DNA of 64,000 bases from Oceanicola granulosus HTCC2516 (GTDB lineage Bacteria; Pseudomonadota; Alphaproteobacteria; Rhodobacterales; Rhodobacteraceae): NCBI RefSeq assembly GCF_000153305.1, contig NZ_CH724107.1, positions 281,189-345,188 of the forward strand, read 5' to 3'. Shown one piece after another: positions 1 to 9,998 of the stretch. The notes under the pieces are model-generated. The model had not been told where the DNA came from, ran no database searches, and worked only from the letters and a program-made list of their open reading frames with translations. The position numbers were made by a program, and so were the translations under genes. Position 1 is the first letter of the stretch; each line of letters starts with the position of its first letter.

Positions 1-61
1 GGGGCAGCGCGCAGAAGGCGAGGTCGATGCCGGCGAAGTCGATTTCCTCGATGGTGGTGAG
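1..61 (-). pseudogene. ArgC-like internal fragment at window edge
   Basis: In the frame shifted relative to thpR, the minus strand encodes LTTIEEIDFAGIDLAFCALP, which resembles an internal stretch of alphaproteobacterial N-acetyl-gamma-glutamyl-phosphate reductase just before its PHATS motif. No ArgC N-terminus precedes it; the sequence runs directly into the end of thpR. The family match is from memory and covers only 20 residues, so this may be a rearrangement, an assembly join or chance. Confidence 0.35.
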
Positions 62-612
62 CCCACCCCCCTCAGCGGATAGCGCGCCAGTTCCTCGTAC
101 ACCGGCCCCTCGTGGGTGAGGGTGGAGGCGTAGAGCGCGAAGGAGCGCGCGATGAAGGGGTCGAGGCGGAACCGGCCCTCGGATTGCAGGAACAGGCGCA
201 GGCGCTCGAGCGCGGCGGCGTCGGCGGTGCTGCGGAAGCGGGCGAGGGTGATGTGCGGACGGAAGCGGCGGCGCTCGAGGACCAGCCCGGCGCGGCGCGC
301 GGCGCTCGCCACCGCGCCCTGCAGCGCCTCGAGCGGTGCGGTGCGGCGGGCCTCGGCGACGAGCACCGCCGGGGTGCGCGCGCCGAGCGTGCCGAGGCCC
401 GTCACCTCGATCTCCGGCGCAGGCAGGCGGATCGCGGCGAACTGGTCGTGGGCCGCCTCGAGCACGTCCTCGGCGACGTTCTCGCCGAGGAAGGCGAGGG
501 TCATGTGCAGGTTCTCCGGGGCCACGGGGCGCCCCGACGGCATCCGCTCCTGCAGGTGGCCGAGGATCGCGACCGCCTCCGCGGGCAGGTCGAGCGCGAC
601 GAAGGCCCTCAC
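1..612 (-). CDS. thpR: RNA 2',3'-cyclic phosphodiesterase (2'-5' RNA ligase family), 3' end abnormal
   Basis: The protein reads MRAFVALDLP at its N-terminus and carries the two HxT motifs of the 2H phosphoesterase family: HMTLAFLGE near residue 42 and HITLARF near residue 125. This family hydrolyses 2',3'-cyclic phosphates on RNA ends. The GTG start at 612 overlaps the stop of the upstream enoyl-CoA isomerase gene (GTGA), so the two are translationally coupled. Recognisable homology stops at about position 67 (YEELARYPL), where this family normally terminates. No in-frame stop follows and the frame stays open to the window edge. In another frame the last 60 bases resemble ArgC, so the true 3' end seems lost or rearranged. 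Confidence 0.8.
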   Translation of the reverse strand, partial: MRAFVALDLPAEAVAILGHLQERMPSGRPVAPENLHMTLAFLGENVAEDVLEAAHDQFAAIRLPAPEIEVTGLGTLGARTPAVLVAEARRTAPLEALQGAVASAARRAGLVLERRRFRPHITLARFRSTADAAALERLRLFLQSEGRFRLDPFIARSFALYASTLTHEGPVYEELARYPLRGVGSPPSRKSTSPASTSPSARCP

Positions 613-1382
613 CGCCCCTCGAACGCCGCCGGACGCTTCTCGGTGAAGGCGACGAGGCCCTCGCGGAAATCGCGCGTCTGGCCGCACTGGCCCTGCAGCC
701 GGGCCTCGAGCGCGAGCTGCTCGTCGAGGCCGTTGTCGTAGCTCGCGCGCAGGGCGGTCTTGATGTGGCGGTAGGCCTCTGTCGGGCCGTCGGCGAGGTG
801 GCGGGCGCGGGCGCGCCAGTGGGCGTCGAACGCGTCGGCGGGCACGGTCTCCCAGATCATCCCCCACTCGGCCGCCTGCCGGGCGCTGATCGTGTCGGCG
901 AAGAGCGCCGCGCCCATCGCCTTGGCGAAGCCCATCTGGCGGGGCAGCCAGTAGGTGCCGCCGGCGTCGGGCATCAGGCCGATGCGGGTGAAGGCCTGCA
1001 CGAAGTAGGCGTCCTCGGACGCGATGGTGACGTCGGCGGCGAGCGCCAGGTTCGCCCCGGCGCCGGCGGCGGCGCCGTTGACGGCCGAAATGGTGGGAAC
1101 CGGACAGTCGTAGATCGCGCGCAGCAGGGGCACGTACTCGTCGCGCAGGGTGCGCTCGAGGTCGAGGTCGGTGGCCTTGCCGTCGCCGAGATCCTGCCCC
1201 GAGCAGAAGGCGCGGCCGGTGCCGGTGAGCACGATGCAGCGCGCCTCGCCCTGCGCCGCGCCGATGGCGTGGGCGATTTCGAGCCGCATCTGCGCGTTGA
1301 GCGCGTTCATCAGCTCGGGCCGGTCGAGCGCGATCACGGCGACGCCGTCGGTGATGTCGAGGCGGATGGCCTTGTAGTCCAT
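609..1382 (-). CDS. paaG: Enoyl-CoA hydratase/isomerase family protein, PaaG-like
   Basis: This 257-residue crotonase-fold protein resembles PaaG (1,2-epoxyphenylacetyl-CoA isomerase of phenylacetate degradation) along its whole length. It has TGTGRAFCSGQDL near residue 54 and an oxyanion-hole stretch NGAAAGAGANLALAADVTIA near residue 102. MPDAGGTYWLPR follows, with the Asp that PaaG uses, and then EWGMIWETV. It is predicted to be soluble and to act on an acyl-CoA intermediate. No other paa genes are visible here, so the exact substrate is uncertain and a generic enoyl-CoA hydratase role is possible. The downstream thpR start overlaps its stop codon. Confidence 0.85.
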   Translation of the reverse strand: MDYKAIRLDITDGVAVIALDRPELMNALNAQMRLEIAHAIGAAQGEARCIVLTGTGRAFCSGQDLGDGKATDLDLERTLRDEYVPLLRAIYDCPVPTISAVNGAAAGAGANLALAADVTIASEDAYFVQAFTRIGLMPDAGGTYWLPRQMGFAKAMGAALFADTISARQAAEWGMIWETVPADAFDAHWRARARHLADGPTEAYRHIKTALRASYDNGLDEQLALEARLQGQCGQTRDFREGLVAFTEKRPAAFEGR

Positions 1383-1447
1383 GAACGCGGGCTCCTGTCT
1401 GGTCGCCGGGGCAAGGTAGTGAACCGTCCGGTTCAGGGGAAGGGGGC

Positions 1448-1897
1448 TCAGCCCTTCATGATCTCCTCGAGCCGCGCCCGCTCGTGCTCGGAAAGCGCCT
1501 CGGGCGGCGCGGCGCGGCTGCGCGCGCGCACGGCCAGCGCGCCGGCGCCGAGGCCGAGGAGCAGCACCGTCGGGGCGGCGAGCCAGAGGATCAGGTTGGC
1601 GCCCGAGCGGTCGGGCTCGAGCAGGACGAATTCGCCGTAGCGCGCGGTGATGAAGGCGACGGCCTCGGCGTCGCTGTCGCCCGCCAGCAGCCGCTCGCGC
1701 AGCAGCAGGCGCAGGTCGCGCGACAGCTCGGCGTTGCTCTCGTCGATGCTCTCGTTGCGGCAGACCGGGCAGCGCAGCCCCTTGCTGATCTCGCGCGCCC
1801 GTGCCTCGAGGGCCGGGTCGTCGAGCATCTCGCCGGGCTCCACCGCGAGCGCCGGCCCGGCCCAGAGCAGGGCGAGGACGAGGAGCAGCCGCCTCAT
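1448..1897 (-). CDS. ccmH: Cytochrome c-type biogenesis protein CcmH
   Basis: The 149-residue protein has an N-terminal signal sequence (MRRLLLVLALLWAGPALA), the thioredoxin-like heme-ligation motif LRCPVCRNESI (CxxC) near residue 45, and a C-terminal transmembrane segment near residues 100-122. CcmH reduces apocytochrome c cysteines before heme attachment and acts in the periplasm, anchored to the inner membrane. The ATG at 1897 overlaps the ccmF stop (ATGA), so it is co-translated with CcmF. Length and motif are typical of the short alphaproteobacterial CcmH/CycL, without the TPR domain fused on in E. coli. Confidence 0.95.
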   Translation of the reverse strand: MRRLLLVLALLWAGPALAVEPGEMLDDPALEARAREISKGLRCPVCRNESIDESNAELSRDLRLLLRERLLAGDSDAEAVAFITARYGEFVLLEPDRSGANLILWLAAPTVLLLGLGAGALAVRARSRAAPPEALSEHERARLEEIMKG

Positions 1898-3867
1898 TCC
1901 GCCGGGACCGGGCGGGGGGCGGCGGCCTTGCGCGCGCCCGCGGCGACGCGCAGGCGGCGGTCGGTGAGCGAGACGGCGCCGCCGAGGGCCATCAGGATCG
2001 CGCCGCCCCAGATCCAGTTGGCGAAGGGCTTGACGTAGGTGCGCACCGCCCAGCCGCCGCCGGCCTGCTCCTCGCCGATCACCACGTAGAGATCGCGCCA
2101 GACGCCGTTGGCGATGCCGGCCTCCGTCGTGGGCATCCCGGCGACGGGATAGAAGCGCTTCTCGGGATACAGCACCGCCTCGGAGCCGCCGCGCGCGAGC
2201 AACAGCTCGGCGCGGGTGGAGACGTAGTTCGGCCCTTGCACCTCGGCGACCTCGCGCAGGGTGACGTCGTAGCCGCCGACCGCGTAGGTCTCGCCGACCT
2301 GCGCGACGCGGATGTCCTCGACCTGCCAGGCGAGCATCGCGGCGATGCCGAAGATGGTCACGCCGAGCCCGGCATGGGCCGTCGCCTTGCCCCAGTCGGC
2401 GCGGGGCAGGCGCAAAAGGCGGCGGGCGCGCTGCGCCGCCCCCTCGCGCCCGGTGCGCGACCAGAGATCGAGCGCCGCGCCCGCCACGACCCAGGCCCCG
2501 AGCGCCAGCCCCACGGGGCCGAGGGCGCTGCGCCCGGTCTGCAGCGCGAAGGCCAGGCCCCCGAGCGCCACCGCGAGCAGCGCGGCCGGCCACAGCGGGC
2601 GGGCGGCGCGGGCGAGGTCGCCGCGCTTCCAGGCGAGCATCGCGCCGACCGGCAGCACGAGGGCGAGGCCGACGAAGAAGGGGGTGAAGGCGGCGTCGAA
2701 GAAGGGCGGGCCGACGGAGAGGGTGCGATCGAAGGCGAGCTCGGCCACCAGCGGCCAGATCGTGCCGATGAACACCACGAACGCCGCCACCGCAAGCAGC
2801 ACGTTGTTGAGCACCAGCGCCGATTCGCGGCTGACGGCGGAGAACACGCCCTTCGCCTCCATCGCCCCTGCCCGCAGCGCGTAGAGCACCAGCGCGCCGC
2901 CGGTGAAGACGCCGAGGATGGCGAGGATGAAGACGCCGCGCGTCGGGTCGCTGGCGAAGGCGTGGACCGAGGTGAGCACGCCCGAGCGGACGATGAAGGT
3001 GCCGAGCAGGGAGAAGCCGAAGGCGAGGATGGCGAGCAGGATGGTCCAGCTCTTCAGAGCCTCGCGCTTCTCCACCACGATCGCCGAGTGCAAGAGCGCC
3101 GCCGCGAGCAGCCACGGCATGAACGAGGCGTTCTCCACCGGGTCCCAGAACCAGAACCCGCCCCAGCCGAGCTCGTAATAGGCCCACCACGAGCCGAGCG
3201 CGATGCCGACGGTGAGGAACAGCCAGGCCGCCAGCGTCCAGGGCCGCACCCAGCGCGCCCAGGCGGCGTCGACCTTGCCGCCGATCAGCGCCGCGACGGC
3301 GAAGGAGAACGACATCGAGAGGCCGACATAGCCGAGGTAGAGGAACGGCGGGTGGAAGGCGAGGCCCGGGTCCTGCAGCAGGGGGTTGAGGTCCTGCCCG
3401 TCGAGCGGCGGGACGGCGAGGCGGGTGAACGGGTTCGAGGTGAACAGGATGAAGGCGTAGAACGCCACCGACACCGCCGCCTGCACCGCCAGCACCCGCG
3501 CCCGCAGCGCCGGGGGCAGGTTGCCGCCGCGCCAGGCCGCCGCGGCGCCGAACAGCGCCAGGATCAGCAGCCAGAGCAGCATGGAGCCCTCGTGGTTCCC
3601 CCAGGTGCCGCTGATCTTGTAGAGCATCGGCTTCGCGGAGTGGCTGTTGAGGGCGACCAGCTGCAGCGAGAAGTCGGACACGATGAAGGCGTGCATCAGC
3701 GCCGCGAAGGAGAAGCCGACGAGGATCAGCTGCGACAGCGCCGCCGGCTCACCAACGGCCATCCAGCCGCGCCAGCCCCGGTGGGCGCCCACCATCGGCA
3801 CGATGGTCTGGACCATCGCGATGGCGAAGCCGAGGACGAGGGCGAAATGGCCGAGTTCGGTGATCAT
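1894..3867 (-). CDS. ccmF: Heme lyase CcmF/NrfE family subunit
   Basis: The 657-residue polytopic membrane protein carries the heme-handling tryptophan-rich motif GGFWFWDPVENASFMPWL near residues 225-242, flanked by many hydrophobic segments. CcmF transfers heme from holo-CcmE to apocytochrome c together with CcmH. I chose the ATG at 3867 (MITELGHFAL), where family members begin; a TTG 12 codons upstream is less likely. The gene forms an operon with ccmH. ccmE is not adjacent; the gene upstream is gltA, whose end is marked by a strong hairpin, so ccmF probably has its own promoter. Confidence 0.95.
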   Translation of the reverse strand: MITELGHFALVLGFAIAMVQTIVPMVGAHRGWRGWMAVGEPAALSQLILVGFSFAALMHAFIVSDFSLQLVALNSHSAKPMLYKISGTWGNHEGSMLLWLLILALFGAAAAWRGGNLPPALRARVLAVQAAVSVAFYAFILFTSNPFTRLAVPPLDGQDLNPLLQDPGLAFHPPFLYLGYVGLSMSFSFAVAALIGGKVDAAWARWVRPWTLAAWLFLTVGIALGSWWAYYELGWGGFWFWDPVENASFMPWLLAAALLHSAIVVEKREALKSWTILLAILAFGFSLLGTFIVRSGVLTSVHAFASDPTRGVFILAILGVFTGGALVLYALRAGAMEAKGVFSAVSRESALVLNNVLLAVAAFVVFIGTIWPLVAELAFDRTLSVGPPFFDAAFTPFFVGLALVLPVGAMLAWKRGDLARAARPLWPAALLAVALGGLAFALQTGRSALGPVGLALGAWVVAGAALDLWSRTGREGAAQRARRLLRLPRADWGKATAHAGLGVTIFGIAAMLAWQVEDIRVAQVGETYAVGGYDVTLREVAEVQGPNYVSTRAELLLARGGSEAVLYPEKRFYPVAGMPTTEAGIANGVWRDLYVVIGEEQAGGGWAVRTYVKPFANWIWGGAILMALGGAVSLTDRRLRVAAGARKAAAPRPVPAE

Positions 3868-3960
3868 GGCCCGGTGGTAGCCGAAGCGGGCAGGGGGCGA
3901 CAATCAAAAGCGGGCGAGGTGGGGCTTGAGCGTCGGGATGGGGCCGGGCGTCGGGGTGGG

Positions 3961-3983
3961 GCCGGGCTGAAGCCCGGCCTACG
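3961..3983 (+). repeat. Dispersed 23-bp repeat, GCCGGGCT type, first copy
   Basis: Identical in all 23 bases to the copy at 61008-61030; lies between ccmF and the gltA terminator hairpin. Confidence 0.85.
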
Positions 3984-3985
3984 AA

Positions 3986-4012
3986 CCGCCCCGGACGGGC
4001 GGTCCGGGGCGG
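3986..4012 (-). terminator. Strong hairpin downstream of gltA
   Basis: A perfect 11-bp stem (CCGCCCCGGAC / GTCCGGGGCGG) with a 5-base loop lies 8 bases past the gltA stop. It has no clear U tract, so it may be a rho-independent-like or mRNA-stabilising hairpin. It separates gltA from ccmF. Confidence 0.6.
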
Positions 4013-4019
4013 CGTGGCG

Positions 4020-5315
4020 TCAGCGGTTCTCGATGTCGACGTAGTCGCGCGAGGTCTCGCCGAGGTAGAGCTGGCGCGGGCGGCCGATGCGGAGCTGCGG
4101 ATCGGCGAGCTGCTCCTTCCACTGGCTGACCCAGCCGACGGTACGGCTGACCGCGAAGAGCGGCGTGAACATCGAGGTCGGGAAGCCCATCGCCTCGAGG
4201 ATGATGCCCGAGTAGAAGTCGACGTTGGGGAACAGCTTGCGGTCGACGAAGTAATCGTCGGCCAACGCCGCGGCCTCGAGCTCCTTGGCCACCTTGAGCA
4301 CCGGCTTGTCTTCGACGCCGAGCAGGTCGAGCACCTCGTCGGCGCTCTCCTTCATCACCTTCGCGCGCGGGTCGAAGTTCTTGTAGACGCGGTGGCCGAA
4401 GCCCATGAGGCGGAACGGGTCGTCCTTGTCCTTGGCGCGGGCGAGGAACTCGGGGATCCGGTCGGGCGTGCCGATCTCGCGCAGCATCTCCAGGCAGGCC
4501 TGGTTGGCGCCGCCGTGGGCGGGTCCCCAGAGGCAGGCGATGCCGGCGGCGATGCAGGCGAACGGGTTCGCGCCCGACGAGGAGGCGAGGCGCACCGTCG
4601 AGGTCGAGGCGTTCTGCTCGTGGTCGGCGTGGAGGGTGAAGATGCGGTCCATCGCGCGGGCGAGGATCGGGTTCACCTTGTACTCCTCGGCCGGCACCGC
4701 GAAGCACATGTGCAGGAAGTTCTCGGCGTAGGTCAGGTCGTTCCTCGGATACACGAAGGGCTGGCCGACCGAGTACTTGTAGGCCCAGGCGGCGATCGTC
4801 GGCATCTTGGCGATGAGCCGGATCGAGGCGACCTCGCGCTGCCAGGAATCGTGGATGTCGGTGCTGTCGTGGTAGAAGGCGGCCATCGCGCCGACCACGC
4901 CGACCATGATCGCCATCGGGTGCGCATCGCGGCGGAAGCCGCGGAAGAAGTACTGCATCTGCTCGTGCAGCATCGTGTGATGCGTGACCCGGTGCTCGAA
5001 ATCGTCGAGCTGCGCCGCCGTCGGCAGCTCGCCGTAGAGCAGCAGGTAGCAGACCTCGAGGTAGTGCGACTTCGAGGCGAGCTGGTCGATCGGGTAGCCG
5101 CGGTGCAGCAGCTCGCCCTTGTCGCCGTCGATGAAGGTGATGGTGCTGTCGCAGGCGGCGGTCGAGGTGTAGCTCGGATCGTAGGTGAAGACGTCGGCAC
5201 GGCCGTAGAGCCCGCGGATGTCGATCACGTCGGGGCCCGCCGTGGGCGAGTGGATCGGCAGCTCGTATTGCTGTCCGTCGATCGTCAGTGTGGCAGTCCG
5301 TTTGTCATCGGCCAT
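4020..5315 (-). CDS. gltA: Citrate synthase
   Basis: This is a 431-residue type II citrate synthase, condensing oxaloacetate and acetyl-CoA in the TCA cycle. Visible landmarks are [12 protein letters not shown] near residue 230, [10 protein letters not shown] with an active-site His, [13 protein letters not shown] with the second His, and NVDFYSG with the catalytic Asp. The start at 5315 ([10 protein letters not shown]) follows an AAGGGGA ribosome-binding site 7 bases upstream; a reading extension of 12 codons further upstream lacks family support. Length is normal. It is a single-gene unit ending at a strong hairpin. Confidence 0.97.
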   Translation of the reverse strand: MADDKRTATLTIDGQQYELPIHSPTAGPDVIDIRGLYGRADVFTYDPSYTSTAACDSTITFIDGDKGELLHRGYPIDQLASKSHYLEVCYLLLYGELPTAAQLDDFEHRVTHHTMLHEQMQYFFRGFRRDAHPMAIMVGVVGAMAAFYHDSTDIHDSWQREVASIRLIAKMPTIAAWAYKYSVGQPFVYPRNDLTYAENFLHMCFAVPAEEYKVNPILARAMDRIFTLHADHEQNASTSTVRLASSSGANPFACIAAGIACLWGPAHGGANQACLEMLREIGTPDRIPEFLARAKDKDDPFRLMGFGHRVYKNFDPRAKVMKESADEVLDLLGVEDKPVLKVAKELEAAALADDYFVDRKLFPNVDFYSGIILEAMGFPTSMFTPLFAVSRTVGWVSQWKEQLADPQLRIGRPRQLYLGETSRDYVDIENR

Positions 5316-5411
5316 GGTCGTCCCCTTGCGTGAGGCGCCGCCGAGGATCATCGGCGGCGGGTGTGGTCCCGCGTGAGAAACCGGCTAACGTCGAATCGTG
5401 ACGAAATGGTT

Positions 5412-6806
5412 TCAGGCGGACAGGTCATCCAGTCGGGCGAGCGTCTCCTGCCGCCCGAGAACAAGCATCATGTCGAACACTGAAGGCGAAACCGCGCGCC
5501 CCGCCAGTGCGGCCCGGAGGGGGCCGGCCAGCTTGCCGAGCTTCGTCCCCTTGGCCTCGGCGAACGCGGCCACCTTGGCCTCCAGATCGTCCCGCGTCCA
5601 GCTACCATCGCGCAAGTGCGGCGTCAATTCCGTCAGTATACCACGGGATACATCGTCGAGCTGCCTCGCCGCCTTCTCGTCCGGCGCGACGGGGCGCTCG
5701 GTGAGGACGAAGTGCGCCTTTTCAATGAGTTCCGGGAAGGTCTTCGCGCGTTCCTTGAGGCAGTACATGGCCCGCGAAAGGCCGTCTCGCTGGGCTTCGG
5801 TGAGGGGCAGCGCGCCGGTGGCGTCGAGGTAGCCCTCCAGTTCATGCAGCAGCGCAGCATCGTCCGCCGCGGCGATGTGCTGGCCGCAGAGGTTCTCGAG
5901 CTTCTTGAAATCGAAGCGCGCGGGCGACTTGCCGATGCCCTTCAGATCGAACCAGGCGCGCGCCTCGGCGTCGGTGAAGAACTCGGCGTCGCCGTGGCTC
6001 CAGCCGAGCCGGGCGAGGTAGTTGCGCATCCCCGCCGCCGGGTAGCCGAGGGCGCGGTACTCGGCAGCGCCGGTCGCGCCGTGGCGCTTGGAGAGCTTCT
6101 TGCCGTCGGGCCCGAAGATCAGCGGGATGTGCGCCATCACCGGCGCCTCCCATCCCATCGCGTCGTAGATCACCGCCTGCCGGAAAGCGTTGGCGAGGTG
6201 GTCGTCGCCGCGGATGACGTGGGTGACGCCCATGTCGTGATCGTCGACCACCACCGCGAGCATGTAGACCGGGCTGCCGTCGGAGCGCAGCAGCACCAGG
6301 TCGTCGATCTGGTCGCCGGCCCAGGTGACGGAGCCCTGCACCTCGTCCTCGATGGTCCAGCTCGAGGGCTGCGGCACCTTGATGCGCACCACGTAGGGCG
6401 TGTCGGCGGGGTGCTGGCTCTCGGGCACGTCGCGCCAGGGCGAGCGGAACAGCGTCGAGCGGCCCTCGGCCTTGGCCTGCTCGCGGAACGCCTCGATCTC
6501 GTTCTGGGTGGAGAAGCACTTGAAGGCCCGCCCGCGCGCCAGCAGCTCGTGCGCCACCTCGGCGTGGCGCTCGGCGCGCGCGGCCTGGCTGATCGGCTCG
6601 CCGTCCCAGTCGAGCCCGAGCCAGCCGAGCCCGTCGAGGATCGCCTGGCGGTTCTCGTCGGTCGAGCGCGCCTTGTCGGTATCCTCGATGCGCAGCAGGA
6701 ACTTGCCGCCCCGGCCGCGCGCGTAGAGCCAGTTGAACAGCGCGGTGCGCGCGCCGCCGATATGGAGGGCGCCGGTGGGCGAGGGAGCGAAGCGGGTGAC
6801 GACCAT
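5412..6806 (-). CDS. gltX: Glutamate--tRNA ligase
   Basis: The 464-residue class I aminoacyl-tRNA synthetase has the HIGH-type signature [15 protein letters not shown] at its N-terminus and the KMSKS-type motif [11 protein letters not shown] near residue 240. The C-terminal anticodon-binding region is helical. It charges tRNA-Glu with glutamate in the cytosol. The N-terminus begins directly at the synthetase fold, so the ATG at 6806 is secure. It is divergent from comEC, with about 75 bases between the two starts. Alphaproteobacteria often carry two GltX copies, one of which may also charge tRNA-Gln; which copy this is cannot be told here. Confidence 0.96.
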   Translation of the reverse strand: MVVTRFAPSPTGALHIGGARTALFNWLYARGRGGKFLLRIEDTDKARSTDENRQAILDGLGWLGLDWDGEPISQAARAERHAEVAHELLARGRAFKCFSTQNEIEAFREQAKAEGRSTLFRSPWRDVPESQHPADTPYVVRIKVPQPSSWTIEDEVQGSVTWAGDQIDDLVLLRSDGSPVYMLAVVVDDHDMGVTHVIRGDDHLANAFRQAVIYDAMGWEAPVMAHIPLIFGPDGKKLSKRHGATGAAEYRALGYPAAGMRNYLARLGWSHGDAEFFTDAEARAWFDLKGIGKSPARFDFKKLENLCGQHIAAADDAALLHELEGYLDATGALPLTEAQRDGLSRAMYCLKERAKTFPELIEKAHFVLTERPVAPDEKAARQLDDVSRGILTELTPHLRDGSWTRDDLEAKVAAFAEAKGTKLGKLAGPLRAALAGRAVSPSVFDMMLVLGRQETLARLDDLSA

Positions 6807-6882
6807 GGGCGGGAGTTTAACCTTTGGCTAACCGGGGGCTGCTTTAAGCCGCGGGGATACTTGGGCCACCGGGCGGAGACAA

Positions 6883-8959
6883 GTGCGCGGGCACCATCCC
6901 CTTGCGGCGGCGCTGCTGGCACAGCGCGGCCACCTGTTCGGCTGGGTGCCGGTCTGCCTCGGCGCGGGGATCGGGATCTACTTCGCGCTGCCGGTGGAGC
7001 CGGGGCCGTGGGCGCGTGCCGGCCTCGCCGCGCTGGCGCCCGCCCTGGCGCTGGCGGCGCGGCGGGCGGGGCTGCTGGCGGGGCCGGTGCTGCTGGCGCT
7101 GGCGCTGGTCGCGGCGGGGGTGAGCCTCGCCTCGGCGCGCGCCCACGCCGTCGCCGCGCCGGTGCTGGGGTTCCGCTATTACGGCCCCGTCGAGGGGCGG
7201 GTGATCCGGGTCGACCGCTCCGCCTCCGACGCGGTGCGCCTGACGCTCGACCGGGTGCGCCTCGAGGACGTGCGCCGCACGCCCGAGAGGGTGCGGGTGT
7301 CGCTGCACGGCGCGCAGGGCTGGATCGCGCCGCGGCCGGGGATGGTGGTGATCCTGACGGGGCACCTCTCGCCCCCCGGCGGCCCCGTCGAGCCCGGCGG
7401 CTTCGACTTCCGCCGCATGGCCTGGTTCGACCGGCTCGGCGCCGTCGGCTACACCCGCACGCCGGTCCTCGCCCTGGCGCCGCCCGAGGCGACGCCGGGG
7501 CTGTGGCTGCAGGCGGCGCGGATGCGGCTGTCGGCGGCGGTGCAGGCGCGGGTCGGCGGCGAGACGGGCGCCTTCGCGGCGGCGATCGTGACGGGCGACC
7601 GCTCGGCGATGGGGCAGGAGACGCTGGCCGAGCTGCGCGCCACCAACCTCGCGCACCTGCTGGCGATCTCGGGGCTGCACATGGGGATGCTGACGGGCTT
7701 CGTCTTCGGCCTCCTGCGCCTCGGCCTCGCCGCCTGTCCGCCGCTCGCGCTGCGCTGGCCGGGCAAGAAGATCGCCGCCGCCGCCGCGCTGCTGGCCGGC
7801 GCGGGCTACCTCGCGCTCTCGGGCGGCAACGTGGCGACGGAGCGGGCCTTCGTGATGGTGGCGGTGATGCTCGTGGCGGTGCTCGCCGAGCGGCGCGCGA
7901 TCACGCTGCGCGCGGTGGCGGTGGCTGCGGTGATCGTGCTGCTGCGCCGCCCCGAAGAGCTGACGGGGCCCGGCTTCCAGATGTCCTTCGCGGCGACGGT
8001 GGCGCTGGTGGCCGTCTTCGCCGCGCTGCGCCGCGCGCCGTGGCGGCTGCCGAGGGGGCTGCGGGGCGTGGCGGCCGTGGTGGTGTCCTCCACCGTCGCC
8101 GGGCTCGCCACCGCCCCCATCGCGGCGGCGCACTTCAACATGGTCTCGCATTACGGCCTGATCGCCAACCTCGCCTCGGTGCCGGTCATGGGCGCGGCGG
8201 TGATGCCCGCCGCCGTGCTCGCCGCCTGCCTGTGGCCGCTGGGGCTGGAGGGGCCGGCGCTGTGGGTGATGGAGCAAGGCCTGGGCTGGATCCTCGCCGT
8301 CGCCGAGCACGTCGCCGGGCTCGAGGGGGCGGTCGGCCACGTGCCCGCGCCGCCGGCGCGTGCTGCCGCTGGTGGCGGCGGGCGGGCTGGTGCTGGCGCT
8401 GTGGCAGGGGCGGGGGCGCGCGGCGGGCCTCGCGCCGCTGCTGGTGGCGGCGCTGCTCTGGGGCCGGGCCGAGCGGCCCGACCTGCTGGTCAGCGAGAGC
8501 GGCGGGCTGGCGGGCGTGCTGACCGAGGCCGGCCGGGGGCTGAGCCGGCCGCGGGGCGACGGGTTCGCCGCCGGCATCTGGCTCGAGAACGACGGCGCGG
8601 GCGGCACGGAGCAGGCCATCGCCGCCGGGCGCGGCGTCGCGGCCGGCACGGCGCACCCGCTGGCCGGGCTGCGCCTCCTGCACGTCACCGGCAAGCGCGG
8701 CCTCGCGGCGGTGACGGGCTGCGGCGGGGCCGACCTGCTGGTGGTCAACGTGATTCCCGAGGCGCCGCGCCCCTGCCTGACGCTCGACCCGGCCCTGCTG
8801 CGCCGCACCGGCTCCGTCGCCGGCTGGGCGACGCCCGCCGGCCTGCGCCTCGAGTCGGCCGCCGCGCGCGCCGGGAAGCGGCTCTGGACGCCACACGCCG
8901 GGCCGCCCGCCGAGCTGCCCGCGCTGCTCGCCCCGCGCCGCATCGCGGCGCACCGGTAG
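6883..8959 (+). pseudogene. comEC: ComEC/Rec2-family DNA-uptake channel protein, frameshifted
   Basis: Codons from the GTG at 6883, preceded by GGAG, encode a ComEC N-terminal domain, then the Competence domain with AISGLHMGMLTGF near residue 260 and a series of membrane helices. At about 8340-8358, after GHVPAPPA, the frame shifts by +1. The rest (LPLVAAGGLVLALWQG, then a lipase-like C-terminal part ending at 8959) continues in frame 2. Repairing one base gives about 692 residues, the normal size. Without repair the first frame runs open over the next gene. ComEC moves single-stranded DNA across the inner membrane in transformation. Either the gene is inactive or this is a sequencing error. 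Confidence 0.8.
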
Positions 8960-9025
8960 CTCGCGGCCGCTCACGTTCGCGTATCGCGTCTTCCCCGGCG
9001 GCACCCGGCGCGGCAAGCTCGGATC

Positions 9026-9997
9026 ATGAAACACCTCGCCCTCGCCGCCCTCGCCGCCCTCCTGCTCGCCACGCCCGCAACGGCCGACCCGGACCGCTGG
9101 CGGGCCGAGTGGCCGAACACCGACTTCACCACGACCAGCATCGACGACTGGAGCGAGATCATCTCCGGCGGCCCCCCGCGCGACGGCATCCCGGCGCTGG
9201 ACGATCCCTCGTTCCACCCGGTCGCCGAGGAGCAGGACCTCGCACCGCTCGAGCCGGTCATCGCCGTCGAGCTCGAGGGCGCGACGCCGCGCGCCTACCC
9301 CATCCGCTACCTGACGTGGCATGAGATCGTGAACGACGAGATCGACGGCCGTCCCGTCGCCGTCACCTTCTGCCCGCTCTGCAACTCCGCCCTCACCTTC
9401 GACCGGCGCACCGACGCGGGCGTGCTGACCTTCGGCGTCTCCGGCAAGCTGCGCAGCTCGGACATGGTGATGTTCGACCGGGAGACCGAGAGCTGGTGGC
9501 AGCAGGCGCTCGGCCGGGGCATCGTCGGCGACCTGACGGGGACGGAGCTGCAGTCGCTGCCGTCATGGATGGAGAGCTGGGGGTCCTTCGCCGCGCGCAA
9601 TCCCGACGGGCTCGTCATGTCGCAGCCCACCGGCCACCGCCGCAACTACGGCGCCAACCCCTACGTGCGCTACGACAGCGCCCGCCAGCCGTTCCTCTAT
9701 CGCGGCGAGGAGCCGCCCCACGGCATCCCGCCGCTGGTCCGGGTGGTGCGCGTGGGCGAGCGCGCCTGGCCCCTGTCGCGGCTGATGGAGGAGGGCGAGA
9801 TCCGCGAGGCCGGCATCGTCCTCAGCCTCGCCGGCACCCAGGCCAGCGCCCTCGACACCTCCCGCATCGGCGAGGGCCGCGAGATCGGCTCCGTCCGCGT
9901 CCGCGACGCCACCGGCGCCGACGTCCCCCACGACGTCATGTTCGCCTTCGCCTTCCACGCCTTCTGGCCCGAGGGCGCGTGGATGCTGGGCGGCTAG
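9026..9997 (+). CDS. DUF3179 domain-containing secreted protein
   Basis: The 323-residue protein has a signal peptide (cleavage likely after ATPATA near residue 20). The DUF3179 signature follows: YPIRYLTWHEIVND near residue 93, then VTFCPLCNSALTFDR near residue 112 with a CxxC pair, and DMVMFDRETESWWQQ near residue 146. The biochemical role of this family is not established; it is predicted to be periplasmic or exported. The start at 9026 is supported by the signal peptide. The gene is convergent with the ATP-grasp gene that follows, with one base between the stops. Confidence 0.9.
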   Translation: MKHLALAALAALLLATPATADPDRWRAEWPNTDFTTTSIDDWSEIISGGPPRDGIPALDDPSFHPVAEEQDLAPLEPVIAVELEGATPRAYPIRYLTWHEIVNDEIDGRPVAVTFCPLCNSALTFDRRTDAGVLTFGVSGKLRSSDMVMFDRETESWWQQALGRGIVGDLTGTELQSLPSWMESWGSFAARNPDGLVMSQPTGHRRNYGANPYVRYDSARQPFLYRGEEPPHGIPPLVRVVRVGERAWPLSRLMEEGEIREAGIVLSLAGTQASALDTSRIGEGREIGSVRVRDATGADVPHDVMFAFAFHAFWPEGAWMLGG

Positions 9998-9998
9998 G

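Noticed and set aside
1801-4044. Long plus-strand frame of 747 codons over ccmH-ccmF
   Set aside because: Antisense to well-supported ccm genes; low-complexity Arg/Glu/Gly composition typical of GC-rich shadows.
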